Assembly: GCF_009856825.1 (NCBI RefSeq)
Contig: NZ_WVTD01000017.1
Location: forward strand, 1 to 64,000
DNA: 64,000 nucleotides
Direction: 5' to 3'
DNA from: Novosphingobium silvae
GTDB lineage: Bacteria > Pseudomonadota > Alphaproteobacteria > Sphingomonadales > Sphingomonadaceae
The translations under genes and the position numbers were made by a program. Shown in pieces: positions 43,598 to 52,554 of the stretch (the first letter of the stretch is position 1; every line of letters begins with the position of its first letter). Under the pieces are notes generated by a model that was given only the letters and a program-made list of their open reading frames with translations, had not been told where the DNA came from and ran no database searches.

Positions 43598-44929
43598 TCA
43601 GGCGGTGTGGCCGGGGGCCGTCTCGGGGTGGACGGCTTCGGTTGCGCCGTGCGCCGGGCGAAGGTGCGACCCCTCATCGTGGCCGAGAACCGATTCCGTG
43701 ATCGAGTAGGGCAGCGGCAGCGGCTTCTCGATGGCGGAGACGACCGGCAGGACGATCAGGAAGTGCGCGAAGTAGTACAGGGCCGCGAGCTGGCTGAGCA
43801 TCACGTAGGGTTCTTCCGCCGGCGCGCCGCCGCAGTAGAACAGGACCGCCATCGTCGGGATCAGGCCGAACCAGAAGAACTTCTTGTACGCCGGGCGATA
43901 GTTGCTCGAACGCACGGGCGAACGGTCGAGCCAGGGCAGGAAGAACCACACCAGGATCGCGCCGAACATGGCGAGCACGCCCATCAGCTTGGCCGGGATG
44001 ATGAAGAAGTCCTGCGTGAAGGCGCGCAGGATCGCGTAGAATGGCCAGAAGTACCATTCCGGAACGATGTGCGCCGGGGTGCTCATCGGGTTGGCCGGGA
44101 TGTAGTTGTCCGGATGGCCGAGCGCGTTCGGGAAGTAGAACACCGCGATCGAGAAGAGCAGCGCGAAGGCGCCCACGGCCCAGCCGTCCTTTGCGATGAA
44201 ATAGGGGTAGAAGGGAACCGTATCGCTCTCGCTCTTCACCTCGACGCCGGTCGGGTTCGAGGAGCCCGGGATATGCAGCGCCCAGATGTGCAGCACGACC
44301 ACGCCCACGATGACGAACGGCAGCAGGTAGTGCAGCGAGAAGAAGCGGTTGAGCGCGGCATTGTCGGGCGCGAAGCCGCCGAGCAGCCACTGCTGGAGCG
44401 GCTCGCCCACGAAGGGGATCGCGCCGAACAGGCCGGTGATGACCTTGGCGCCCCAGAAGCTCATCTGGCCCCAGGGAAGCACGTAGCCCATGAAGGCGGT
44501 GGCCATCATGAGCAGGAAGATCACGACGCCCAGCAGCCACACCATCTCGCGCGGGGCCTTGTACGATCCGTAATAGAGGCCGCGGAAGATGTGGATGTAG
44601 ATGACGACGAAGAACGCCGAGGCGCCGTTGGCATGCGCATAGCGCATCGCCCAGCCCCAGTTCACGTCGCGGACGGTCTGCTCGATCGTATCGAAGGCGA
44701 CAGCGGTGTTGGCCGCATAGTGCATGGCCATGACGATGCCGGTGACGATCTGGATCGTCAGGCAGATCAGCGCGAGGAAACCGAAGTTCCAGAAGTAGTT
44801 GAGGTTGCGCGGCACCGGATAGCCGGCGCCCACGGCGTTGTAGACCAGCCGGGGGATGGGCAGCTTTTCGTCCATCCACTGCATGAAGGGATGGTTCGGC
44901 TTGTATTCGTTGGCCCAGGGAAAGCTCAT
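43598..44929 (-). CDS. petB: cytochrome b of the bc1 complex
   Basis: 443 residues, eight to nine membrane helices. Haem b histidines are in MAMHYAANTAVAFDTIE and in the helix with SFFVVIYIHIFRGLYYGS-like sequence (AFFVVIYIHIFRGLYYG); the Qo motif VPEWYFWPFYAILRAF (PEWY) is intact. It oxidises ubiquinol and pumps protons with the Rieske and c1 subunits. ATG at 44929 follows GAGAGGA; the ORF extends to 44956. Gap to petC is 26 bases. Confidence 0.95.
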   Translation of the reverse strand: MSFPWANEYKPNHPFMQWMDEKLPIPRLVYNAVGAGYPVPRNLNYFWNFGFLALICLTIQIVTGIVMAMHYAANTAVAFDTIEQTVRDVNWGWAMRYAHANGASAFFVVIYIHIFRGLYYGSYKAPREMVWLLGVVIFLLMMATAFMGYVLPWGQMSFWGAKVITGLFGAIPFVGEPLQQWLLGGFAPDNAALNRFFSLHYLLPFVIVGVVVLHIWALHIPGSSNPTGVEVKSESDTVPFYPYFIAKDGWAVGAFALLFSIAVFYFPNALGHPDNYIPANPMSTPAHIVPEWYFWPFYAILRAFTQDFFIIPAKLMGVLAMFGAILVWFFLPWLDRSPVRSSNYRPAYKKFFWFGLIPTMAVLFYCGGAPAEEPYVMLSQLAALYYFAHFLIVLPVVSAIEKPLPLPYSITESVLGHDEGSHLRPAHGATEAVHPETAPGHTA

Positions 44930-44952
44930 GTTCGTGATCCTCTCTCTTGGCC

Positions 44953-45486
44953 TCAACCGATCTTCACGACGGTGTCTGATGAGAACTCGTATTCCGGAAC
45001 CTCGAGGTTCGAGGGCGCAGGGCCCTTACGGATACGAGCGGCGGTGTCGTAGGAAGATCCGTGGCAGGGGCAGAAGTAACCGCCGAACTCACCCTTCACC
45101 TCACCCTCGCCGGCGCCCAGCGGCACGCAGCCCAGGTGGGTGCACACGCCCATGGTGATGAGCCAGTTCTCCTTGCCCTCCTTGGTGCGCTCGGCGAGCG
45201 TCTGGGGATCGCGAAGGGACGAGGCATCGACCGCGTTCGCTTCCTCGATCTCCTTGGGCGTCAGATTGCGCACGAAGACGGGCTGCTTGCGGAAGATCGC
45301 CTTGATCGCCTGGCCGGGCTGGATCGCGGAAATGTCGATCTCGGTGGAGGAGGCCGCGAGGACGTCGGCAGAGGCCGACATCTGGCTGATCAACGGGATG
45401 ACGATCCCGACCCCTGCCACGCCCGCGGCGCTTACTGCGGCTATGTTGATGAAATCGCGCCGCCGCACGCCCTCTGTTTCTGCCAT
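44953..45486 (-). CDS. petA: Rieske iron-sulfur protein of the bc1 complex
   Basis: 177 residues. A twin-arginine-type start (RRRDFINIAAVSAAGVAGVG) serving as uncleaved anchor, then the 2Fe-2S ligands CTHLGC (near 132) and CPCHGSSYD (near 153). It moves between cytochrome b and c1. First gene of petABC; spacing to petB is 23 bases. Export by the Tat pathway is expected. Confidence 0.95.
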   Translation of the reverse strand: MAETEGVRRRDFINIAAVSAAGVAGVGIVIPLISQMSASADVLAASSTEIDISAIQPGQAIKAIFRKQPVFVRNLTPKEIEEANAVDASSLRDPQTLAERTKEGKENWLITMGVCTHLGCVPLGAGEGEVKGEFGGYFCPCHGSSYDTAARIRKGPAPSNLEVPEYEFSSDTVVKIG

Positions 45487-45849
45487 GTCTGCCCTTGCCT
45501 TGCTTTCGACAACCCACCGCCGGGGGGCCCGACAGGGGGGTCAATCTGACCACGGTATCCTGGTATCCCCCGTGCCGGTTCAAGACGCGCGCACAGCCCA
45601 CGCCTCTGCCGACTTTGGGGGCCTGATATACACGAAAGACAAACGTGCCAACCGCCTTTTTGGCGCGCGCACAGTGCCGTAAACGCCGCCGCCCAAGTCG
45701 ATGGACAAGTAATCTTGTGCATTTCGGTGGTGCTGGTGGCACGTTCGGCGCGCGTCCTCCTTGATGCAGGACAATCGCGAAGGGTTTTCAGCTTGGCGGA
45801 AAAGCGGGATTGCTCCGCTTTTCGCGCCAGAATGCGCGGCCTTCGGCGC
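45487..45849. other. gene-free stretch before petABC
   Basis: About 360 bases. It should contain the leftward petABC promoter. No clear operator, RNA gene or terminator was recognised; short frames here lack features. Confidence 0.5.
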
Positions 45850-46638
45850 TCAGGCGAGCGCGATCAGCGAGAACTGCCGGCCGTATGCCGGTTCGGCAAG
45901 ATGCGTCGCGCGCCGGTAGGAATAGAAGCTGGCGGGCCGCGCATAAGTATCGAGCGCCAGGCCCTGCGCGTCTGCAATACCGCAGGCGCGAAGGCGGTGG
46001 AGCACATAGCTCGCCAGATCGAACTGGTGGCGTCCTTGCGCGCCCGGCGCGAAGAAGGCGGAATTTGCAGCATCGTCCGCGACGAATCGGGCGCGGAACC
46101 CCTCGTCGACTTCGTAGGAGCCTTGCGCGATGCAGGGCCCGACCGCAGCCACGATGCTTTCGCGCCGGGCGCCGAGCCGCTCCATTGCGGCGATGGTCGC
46201 ATCGGTGACACCGCCGATGGCGCCTTTCCATCCGGCATGGGCGGCACCGACGACCCCGGCCTCGCGGTCCGCCAGGAGGACGGGCGCGCAATCGGCGGTC
46301 AACACGCCCAGAACGACGCCCGGCCGGTCGGTCACCAGCGCGTCGGCATGGGGACGGGCATCGTCGGCCCATTCGCCCGCAATCACGCAGTCGGCGGAGT
46401 GGACCTGATATACGCTGGCGAGCCGGCCACCGGGTCGCACCGCCTGCACGGCAAGCGCGCGGTTGCGCGCGATCGCCACGGGATCGTCGCCCGATCCCAG
46501 CCCCACGTTCAGCCCCGCGACCGCGCCCGTGCTCACCCCGCCGCGCCGTCCGAGGAAGCCGTGGGGCAGTTCCTCGAGCAGCGGAGCGCGTAAGACCTCG
46601 ACCGGAGCGACGGCCGGGCCGGCGACATCGTCAGCCAA
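45850..46638 (-). CDS. pgeF: peptidoglycan editing factor / laccase-domain protein
   Basis: 262 residues of the YfiH (Cu-oxidase_4) family: HGFLGRRGGVSTGAVAGLNV, VYQVHSADCV, LTADCAPVLLADREAGVVGA, HAGWKGAIGG and VGPCIAQGSYEV hold the zinc-binding His and Cys residues. Relatives act as purine nucleoside phosphorylases and in E. coli remove wrong muropeptide precursors. TTG start at 46638 overlaps the pepN stop and has AGGTGA upstream. Confidence 0.9.
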   Translation of the reverse strand: MADDVAGPAVAPVEVLRAPLLEELPHGFLGRRGGVSTGAVAGLNVGLGSGDDPVAIARNRALAVQAVRPGGRLASVYQVHSADCVIAGEWADDARPHADALVTDRPGVVLGVLTADCAPVLLADREAGVVGAAHAGWKGAIGGVTDATIAAMERLGARRESIVAAVGPCIAQGSYEVDEGFRARFVADDAANSAFFAPGAQGRHQFDLASYVLHRLRACGIADAQGLALDTYARPASFYSYRRATHLAEPAYGRQFSLIALA

Positions 46639-49285
46639 GGCTCTTGGTCACCTGTTCGCGCACATCGCGCGAGAGCGAGGGCATGGCGGCGATGCGCTCC
46701 AGTTCCTCGCGCATCATCGCTGCGCGCACCGGCTCGATCCGACGCCAGCGGCCGAGCGCGGGCACGAAGCGCGCGGCGGTCTGCGGGTTGATCGGGTCGA
46801 GACGGCGGATGAGGTCGCCGATCATGCGATAGCCCTCGCCGTTTGCCGCGTGGAACGCCCGGGGGTTACCGGCGGCCGCCATGTAGAGCGCGCGCACGCG
46901 GTTCGGGTTGGTCATCGTGAAGTCCGGGTGCCCGGCCAGCGCCTTCACCTGTTCGAGGACGCGCGGGCCCAGAGCGCCCGCCTGCAGCGAGAACCACTTG
47001 TCGATCACCAGGGCATTGCCTGCGTAACGGCGGTGGAAATCAGCCAGGGCCTGCTCCCGCTCGGGAGCGTCGAGGCTGGCGAGGACCATCAGCGCGCCCT
47101 GCCGGTCGGTCATGTTGTCCGCTGCCTGATACTGCGCGAAGGCGCGGCGGGCGCCCTCGGCCGGATCGCCCGCGGCGATGAGGACGAGCGCCTGCGTCTT
47201 GATCTTACGCGCCCCGCGCGCCGCCGCATCGCGCGAGTAAGCCACCGCGAGCGCGCGATCGTGCAGCGCGCGCAGCTCGCTCGCCAGTTCGGTGCCGAGC
47301 CAGGCCTTGAGCGCTTCTCGCTCGGCGTGGATGGCGCCGGGGTCGCTGATCGCCAGCTGCTCGGCAAGGTAGGTCTCGGCCGGCAGGATCATCAACTCGC
47401 CGCGCATCAGGTCGTCGAGCGCAGGGTGGGCGAGCACCGCCGCATAGGCCGCGCCGATGGCCGCGCGCCCTTCGGCGCGGGTGGCATCGTCGAGCCGGCC
47501 GCTGACCGCCGCGACGAGATGCTGGACGACAAGGCCCTGCATCGCCTCGTACCGGGCGAAGGGATCGTCGTCATGCGCGGCAAGGAACACGAGGTCGGCG
47601 TCGACGCGCGGGAAGTCGATCGCGACCGGGGCGGAGAAGCCGCGGTTGATCGACAGGACCGGCGGCTTGGCGAAGCCCTCGAAGGTGAAGCTGTCCGCCG
47701 CCTTGTCTAGCACGACAAGCTGCTCGCCCCGGTGCTCTCCGGCGTCGCGGTCGTAGAGGGCGACGCGCAGGGGAATGGGCATGGGCTGCTTTTCGCTCTG
47801 CCCCGGAGTTGCCGGAACGGTCTGGGTCAGCGCGAGGGTTGCCGTGGTCCCCTCGTGCGAAAGCGTCGCCGTCACCTGCGGAGTGCCGGCCTGCGAGTAC
47901 CACAGGCGGAACTGCCCGAGGTCGAGCCCTGCGCCGTCCTCGATCGCCTTGACGAAGTCCTCGCAAGTGGCGGCCTCGCCGTCGTGACGCTCGAAATAGA
48001 GGTCGGTGCCCCGGCGGAACCGCTCGGGCCCCGCCATGGTGCGCATCATGCGGATCACCTCGGCGCCCTTGTTGTAGACGGTGGCGGTGTAGAAGTTGCT
48101 GATCTCCTGAAACGAATCCGGCCGGATCGGATGGGCCAAGGGTCCGGAGTCCTCGGGGAACTGGGCGATGCGCAGCACGCGCACGTCCTCGATCCGCTTT
48201 ACCGCCTCGCTGCCCATGGCGGCGCTGAACAGCTGGTCGCGAAGCACGGTGAAGCCTTCCTTGAGGCTCAGCTGGAACCAGTCGCGGCAGGTGACGCGGT
48301 TGCCGGACCAGTTGTGGAAGTATTCGTGCCCGATGACCCCTTCGACCGCATCGTAGTCGCCGTCGGTCGCGGTTTCCGGGTCGGCCAGGACGTAGCGGGT
48401 GCTGAAGACGTTGAGGCCCTTGTTCTCCATCGCGCCCATGTTGAAGTCCGACACGGCGACGATGTTGAACAGGTCGAGGTCGTATTCGCGCCCGAAGGTC
48501 TCCTCGTCCCACTTCATCGAGGCGATGAGCGACTCCATGGCGTGCTGGGTGCGGTTCTCGTCTCCGGGGCGGACCCAGATGTTGAGATCGACCTTGCGCC
48601 CGCCCATCGTCGTGAAGGTGGCATGGTTGGCGACGAGATCCCCGGCGACGAGCGCGAAGAGGTAGCTCGGCTTGGGCCAGGGATCGTGCCACTCGGCCCA
48701 GTGCGTGCCGTCCTCGCCTTCGCCGCTGGCCGTGCAGTTGCCGTTGGCAAGGAGGATCGGGAACTGCGCCTTGTCGCCGCTCATCCGCACGGAATAGGTG
48801 GAAAGCACGTCGGGCCGGTCGGGGAAGAAAGTGATGCGGCGAAAGCCCTCCGCCTCGCACTGGGTGCAGAGCATGCCGTTCGAGGCGTAGAGGCCCATCA
48901 GCTGGCTGTTGGCTGCCGGATTGACGCTGGTCTCGATCTCGATCTCGTGCGCCTCCCCGGTCAGCTCGACCAGGAGGTCGGCCCCGTCGAGCCGCCAGTC
49001 GTTCGCTTCGCGTCCGTCGACCCGCACCGCCAGCGGCGCGATCTGGTCTCCGTTGAGGCGCAGCGTCGCAGTGCCGTTGCCAGCGGGATTGCGCGTGACC
49101 GACAGGCGCGAGACGATGTGCGTGGCCTCGGCGCCAAGCCGGAAGTCCAGCGAGACCTGCGGCACCAGCCACGCAGGCGCAAGATAGTCCTCCCGGCGGA
49201 TGACCGGCGGCGACTGCGGGGCAGGCGCGGCATCGGCGACCTTGGGGTTTTCCACGGGCTCGGAGGGTCTGCTGGCAATATCCAT
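46631..49285 (-). CDS. pepN: aminopeptidase N
   Basis: 884 residues of M1 alanyl aminopeptidase. The exopeptidase motif GAMENKGLN (near 275) and zinc site HEYFHNWSGNRVTCRDW (HExxH, near 310) are present, with the four-domain PepN length (E. coli 870). It trims N-terminal residues of peptides in the cytosol. ATG at 49285 chosen at MDIASRPSEP; the frame runs further upstream without similarity. Overlaps pgeF by 8 bases. Confidence 0.95.
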   Translation of the reverse strand: MDIASRPSEPVENPKVADAAPAPQSPPVIRREDYLAPAWLVPQVSLDFRLGAEATHIVSRLSVTRNPAGNGTATLRLNGDQIAPLAVRVDGREANDWRLDGADLLVELTGEAHEIEIETSVNPAANSQLMGLYASNGMLCTQCEAEGFRRITFFPDRPDVLSTYSVRMSGDKAQFPILLANGNCTASGEGEDGTHWAEWHDPWPKPSYLFALVAGDLVANHATFTTMGGRKVDLNIWVRPGDENRTQHAMESLIASMKWDEETFGREYDLDLFNIVAVSDFNMGAMENKGLNVFSTRYVLADPETATDGDYDAVEGVIGHEYFHNWSGNRVTCRDWFQLSLKEGFTVLRDQLFSAAMGSEAVKRIEDVRVLRIAQFPEDSGPLAHPIRPDSFQEISNFYTATVYNKGAEVIRMMRTMAGPERFRRGTDLYFERHDGEAATCEDFVKAIEDGAGLDLGQFRLWYSQAGTPQVTATLSHEGTTATLALTQTVPATPGQSEKQPMPIPLRVALYDRDAGEHRGEQLVVLDKAADSFTFEGFAKPPVLSINRGFSAPVAIDFPRVDADLVFLAAHDDDPFARYEAMQGLVVQHLVAAVSGRLDDATRAEGRAAIGAAYAAVLAHPALDDLMRGELMILPAETYLAEQLAISDPGAIHAEREALKAWLGTELASELRALHDRALAVAYSRDAAARGARKIKTQALVLIAAGDPAEGARRAFAQYQAADNMTDRQGALMVLASLDAPEREQALADFHRRYAGNALVIDKWFSLQAGALGPRVLEQVKALAGHPDFTMTNPNRVRALYMAAAGNPRAFHAANGEGYRMIGDLIRRLDPINPQTAARFVPALGRWRRIEPVRAAMMREELERIAAMPSLSRDVREQVTKSLG

Positions 49286-49454
49286 GAGGGCATACTTAGA
49301 CGCTCGCAGGCGGATTGCCAGCACAGGCGTGCGAGACGGCGCATGGCCCCCTCCGTCCGGCCCTTCTCGAGGGGACGCCGCTTTCCGGCAGGACGCCGCT
49401 TTCCGAGAGGACAAGGCCTTTCCCGATGCCTCCCGCGCCGCTAAGCCCGGTGCC

Positions 49455-50249
49455 ATGCCTCGCCTGTTCATCTTCGGTCTCGGCTACACCGCACGCTTCG
49501 TTGCCGCGCGCTTCGCCGCGCAGGGGTGGGAAGTCGTCTCGACCGGCACGCAGGGCACGCTCTCGTTCGAGGATGCCGGGAACGTGCGCGTCGCCCTTGC
49601 CGATGCCGATCACGTGCTCTCCTCTGTCCCGCCCGGCAACGAAGGGCGAGGCGAGCCGCTCGACCCGGTGCTGGAGCGCTACGGCGATGCCCTGCGCGGC
49701 AAGGCGCTGTCCTATCTCTCCTCGACCGGCGTCTACGGCGATGCGCGCGGCGCCTGGGTGGACGAAAGCGCGCCAGTGGGAACCGGGCGCCGCACCGCGC
49801 GCGCGGAGGCGGACGGGGCGTGGCTGGCGGCAGGTGCGCGGGTCTACCGCCTTCCCGGCATCTACGGCCCGGGCCGCTCCATCTTCGACCGGCTGGCCGA
49901 GGGCCGCGCCCATCGCATAGACCTGCCGGAACAGGTGTTCAGCCGCGTCCACGTCGAGGACATCGGCTCGGGCGTGCTTGCGGGCCTTGGCGCGCCGCCG
50001 GGCGCATACAACCTTGCCGACGATCTGCCCGCCTCGCAGAACCGGGTGGTGGAGGAAGCCTGCCGGTTGACCTCCACGCCGCTGCCGCCTCTGCAGTCGC
50101 TGGACGAGGCCGGGCTCTCACCGATGGCGCGCGGCTTCTATGCCGAGAACCGGCGCGTCGCCAACGGCAAGGCGCGGGCGCGCCTGGGGTGGCGTCCGCG
50201 CTATCCCACTTACCTCGACGGGTTACGCGCGCTTTGCCCGCGCCGATAG
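49455..50249 (+). CDS. NAD(P)-dependent epimerase/SDR-like protein (YeeZ-like)
   Basis: 264 residues. Rossmann start LFIFGLGYTARFVAARFAAQ (GxGxxx), YLSSTGVYGDARGAWVDE with Ser-Thr and YGD in place of the usual SDR YxxxK, RLPGIYGPGRS and RVHVEDIG. This fits atypical extended SDRs of the YeeZ type, whose substrate is unknown. ATG at 49455. Its end overlaps the exporter gene on the other strand by 27 bases. Confidence 0.82.
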   Translation: MPRLFIFGLGYTARFVAARFAAQGWEVVSTGTQGTLSFEDAGNVRVALADADHVLSSVPPGNEGRGEPLDPVLERYGDALRGKALSYLSSTGVYGDARGAWVDESAPVGTGRRTARAEADGAWLAAGARVYRLPGIYGPGRSIFDRLAEGRAHRIDLPEQVFSRVHVEDIGSGVLAGLGAPPGAYNLADDLPASQNRVVEEACRLTSTPLPPLQSLDEAGLSPMARGFYAENRRVANGKARARLGWRPRYPTYLDGLRALCPRR

Positions 50250-51131
50250 GGCGATGAGCAGCCCCGCGATCGCCAGCACCGCCCCGCCGATCGCCAGCGC
50301 CGACCAGCGATAGCCTTCGAACAGGGTGGAAAGCGCCATGGCGACCACCGGCACCGCCACGCCGTTGTAGGCGGCGCGGCCGGGCCCGAGCTGGCGGATC
50401 AGTGTGAAGTAGAGCGGGAACGTCACCACCGAGCCCATGATCGCAAGGTAGAAGACGCCTGCCAGGTAGTTCCAGCGCCAGTCGAACACCGGCGGGCCTG
50501 CAAAGACAAGGCTGTAGGCCGCGTCCGCCAGCGTTCCCCACAGCATGGCCCAGGCGATCAGCGGGACGACCGCCTGCGCGCGGCCGATCGAGCTTGCCTG
50601 CAGCACGTTGGCGACCGAAGCGCTCATCAGGCCCGCGAAGGCAAGGACGACGCCAAGCGCGATCCGGCCCTCGGGCGGTGCCGCGCGATACTCGTGCACC
50701 ATCAGCAGCGCGATCCCCGCCATCGCCACCAGCGAGCCCGCGACGAAGCGCGGCCCCACGCTCTGCTTGAGGAAGATCCGCCCCAGCAGCGCGTTGGGCA
50801 CCATCAGCAGCGCGTAGAACACGGCGACCAGACCGGACGTCAGGTGCATCTCCGCGCGGTAGACGAACTGGAAGTTGCAGAAGAACTGCGCCACGCCGAC
50901 CATCATCGAGAGCTTCATCGCCCCGCGCGGCAGGCGCAGCGAATCGCCGCGCACGAGGGCGAAGACGAACATGCCGATGCACGCCACGAGGAAACGATAG
51001 GTCACCGACCAGCTTGCCGGCACCGTGCCCACCTGGTCCTTGATGACGAGCCAGGTCGACCCCCAGATCGCCGTCACCACCAGGAACGCGACGATGACCT
51101 TCGCGCGCGAGGTCTCCGCGCCTTCGCTCAT
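50223..51131 (-). CDS. DMT-family (EamA) transporter
   Basis: 302 residues with ten membrane helices in two EamA repeats (VIVAFLVVTAIWGSTWLVIK start; FEGYRWSALAIGGAVLAIAG in the second). Exporters of this family move amino acids or metabolites out of the cytosol. ATG overlaps the ltaE stop (ATGA), so it may export an amino acid linked to that enzyme; this is an inference. Confidence 0.88.
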   Translation of the reverse strand: MSEGAETSRAKVIVAFLVVTAIWGSTWLVIKDQVGTVPASWSVTYRFLVACIGMFVFALVRGDSLRLPRGAMKLSMMVGVAQFFCNFQFVYRAEMHLTSGLVAVFYALLMVPNALLGRIFLKQSVGPRFVAGSLVAMAGIALLMVHEYRAAPPEGRIALGVVLAFAGLMSASVANVLQASSIGRAQAVVPLIAWAMLWGTLADAAYSLVFAGPPVFDWRWNYLAGVFYLAIMGSVVTFPLYFTLIRQLGPGRAAYNGVAVPVVAMALSTLFEGYRWSALAIGGAVLAIAGLLIALSARAKRA

Positions 51132-52129
51132 AGCCCGGCCAGCGCGCGGGCCAACGCCGCGACGTGTTCGTCCCGTGCATCCCACGAGGTCACGAGGCGG
51201 GCCGCATCGGGCCCCCAGTCGTAGAAGACGAAGCCCCCTGCCCGCAGCGCCTCGCGCTCGGCCGGCGTGCAGGTGATGAAGACCTCGTTGGCCTCGACCG
51301 GATGGAGCAGGCGGCCCGCCGCCACCGCGCCGATCGCCGCGGCGGCGGCATTGGCGGAGCGGGCGTTTTCCAGCCACAGGTCGCCTTCCAGCATGGCGAC
51401 GATCTGCGCGGCCATGAACCGCCCTTTCGACTGCAAGTGCCCCGCGCGCTTGCGGCGATAGCGCAGCACTGTCGCAGCCTCCACATCGAAGAGCACGATC
51501 GCCTCGGCGCCCATGCCTCCGTTCTTGACGAAGCCGAAGCTCAGCGCGTCCACCGGGCCGGCCGCCTCGGCCGGGCTGCAGCCCAGGTGCGCGACGGCGT
51601 TGGCGAAACGCGCCCCGTCCATGTGCAGGCCAAGGCCTCGCGCCCGGGCAAAGTCGGCGATGGCCTGCACTTCGTGGGGCCGGTAGACGCAGCCGTACTC
51701 GCTGGCCTGCGTGATCGAGACCGCATGCGGCTGGACCTGGTGCACGTCGTCGCGAATGGGATCGATCGCGGCGGCAAGCGTGGCGGGCGTCACCTTGGCG
51801 CTTTCCCCGCCTGCCAGCAGCAGCTTGGCACCGTGCAGGAAGAAGCCCGGCGCCCCGGCCTCGTCCATCTCGATATGGGCCTCGCGGTGGCACACGACGG
51901 CGCCGTGCGGCGGCACCATCGAGGCGAGCGCGAGGCAGTTCGCCGCCGTGCCGGTCGCCACCCACAACACCGCGCAGTCCCGGCCGAACAGGTCGGTGAA
52001 GGCCGCGTCGAGGCTGCGGCTGAGCGCGTCGCCGTCATAGCCGGTGTCGGCTGCATCGGCGGCCATCATCGCCCTCCAGACGGCGGGGTGGACGGCGGCG
52101 GTGTTGTCGGAGGTGAACTGCATGACCAT
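51128..52129 (-). CDS. ltaE: low-specificity L-threonine aldolase
   Basis: 333 residues, PLP fold type I. FTSDNTAAVHPAVWRAM start, VATGTAANCLALAS, HIEMDEAGAPGFF, GLHMDGARFANAVAHLG with the Asp binding PLP, and DALSFGFVKNGGMGAEA with the PLP lysine (usually SxSKGL; here FVKNGG as in the alphaproteobacterial branch). It cleaves threonine or allo-threonine to glycine and acetaldehyde. ATG at 52129 or 52123. Confidence 0.9.
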   Translation of the reverse strand: MVMQFTSDNTAAVHPAVWRAMMAADAADTGYDGDALSRSLDAAFTDLFGRDCAVLWVATGTAANCLALASMVPPHGAVVCHREAHIEMDEAGAPGFFLHGAKLLLAGGESAKVTPATLAAAIDPIRDDVHQVQPHAVSITQASEYGCVYRPHEVQAIADFARARGLGLHMDGARFANAVAHLGCSPAEAAGPVDALSFGFVKNGGMGAEAIVLFDVEAATVLRYRRKRAGHLQSKGRFMAAQIVAMLEGDLWLENARSANAAAAAIGAVAAGRLLHPVEANEVFITCTPAEREALRAGGFVFYDWGPDAARLVTSWDARDEHVAALARALAGL

Positions 52130-52181
52130 ATGCCCTGAAAGCGCTTGGCGCAGCCGTCAAGCGCAACGAGGAGAACCGTCC

Positions 52182-52472
52182 ATGGTCGGCGTCACCATCA
52201 CCAAGCACGAGACCGGCTCCACCGGCGAATATCACGCCCATGTGGCCGACAGCGACCACATCGGCCGCCTCACCTGGACCGAGCGCGGCGGCGTGCGCTA
52301 TGCCGAGCATACGCTGGTCCCCCCGCCCATCGGCGGCCGCGGCGTGGCGATGCGCCTGGTCGAAGCCATGGTCGCCGACGCGCGCGAGAACGGCTTCAGG
52401 ATCGCTCCGCAGTGCAGCTACGTCGATGTCGCTTTCAAGCGCCATCCGGAATGGGCGGACCTGCGGGCCTGA
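52182..52472 (+). CDS. GNAT-like N-acetyltransferase (YjdJ type)
   Basis: 96 residues: VADSDHIGRLTWTERGGVRY, HTLVPPPIGGRGVAMRLVEA with the acetyl-CoA loop GGRGVA, and PQCSYVDVAFKRHPEW. The small single-domain YjdJ/Gcn5-like family; target unknown. ATG at 52182 follows GAGGAG. Divergent from ltaE. Confidence 0.85.
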   Translation: MVGVTITKHETGSTGEYHAHVADSDHIGRLTWTERGGVRYAEHTLVPPPIGGRGVAMRLVEAMVADARENGFRIAPQCSYVDVAFKRHPEWADLRA

Positions 52473-52554
52473 TCCCTCGGGCGGCAGCGTTCTGGGTAGC
52501 GGCGTTCGGCGTGGCTGCTCTCCGGTGCCGGAGGGCTGCGCGTCGTTTGCCGGT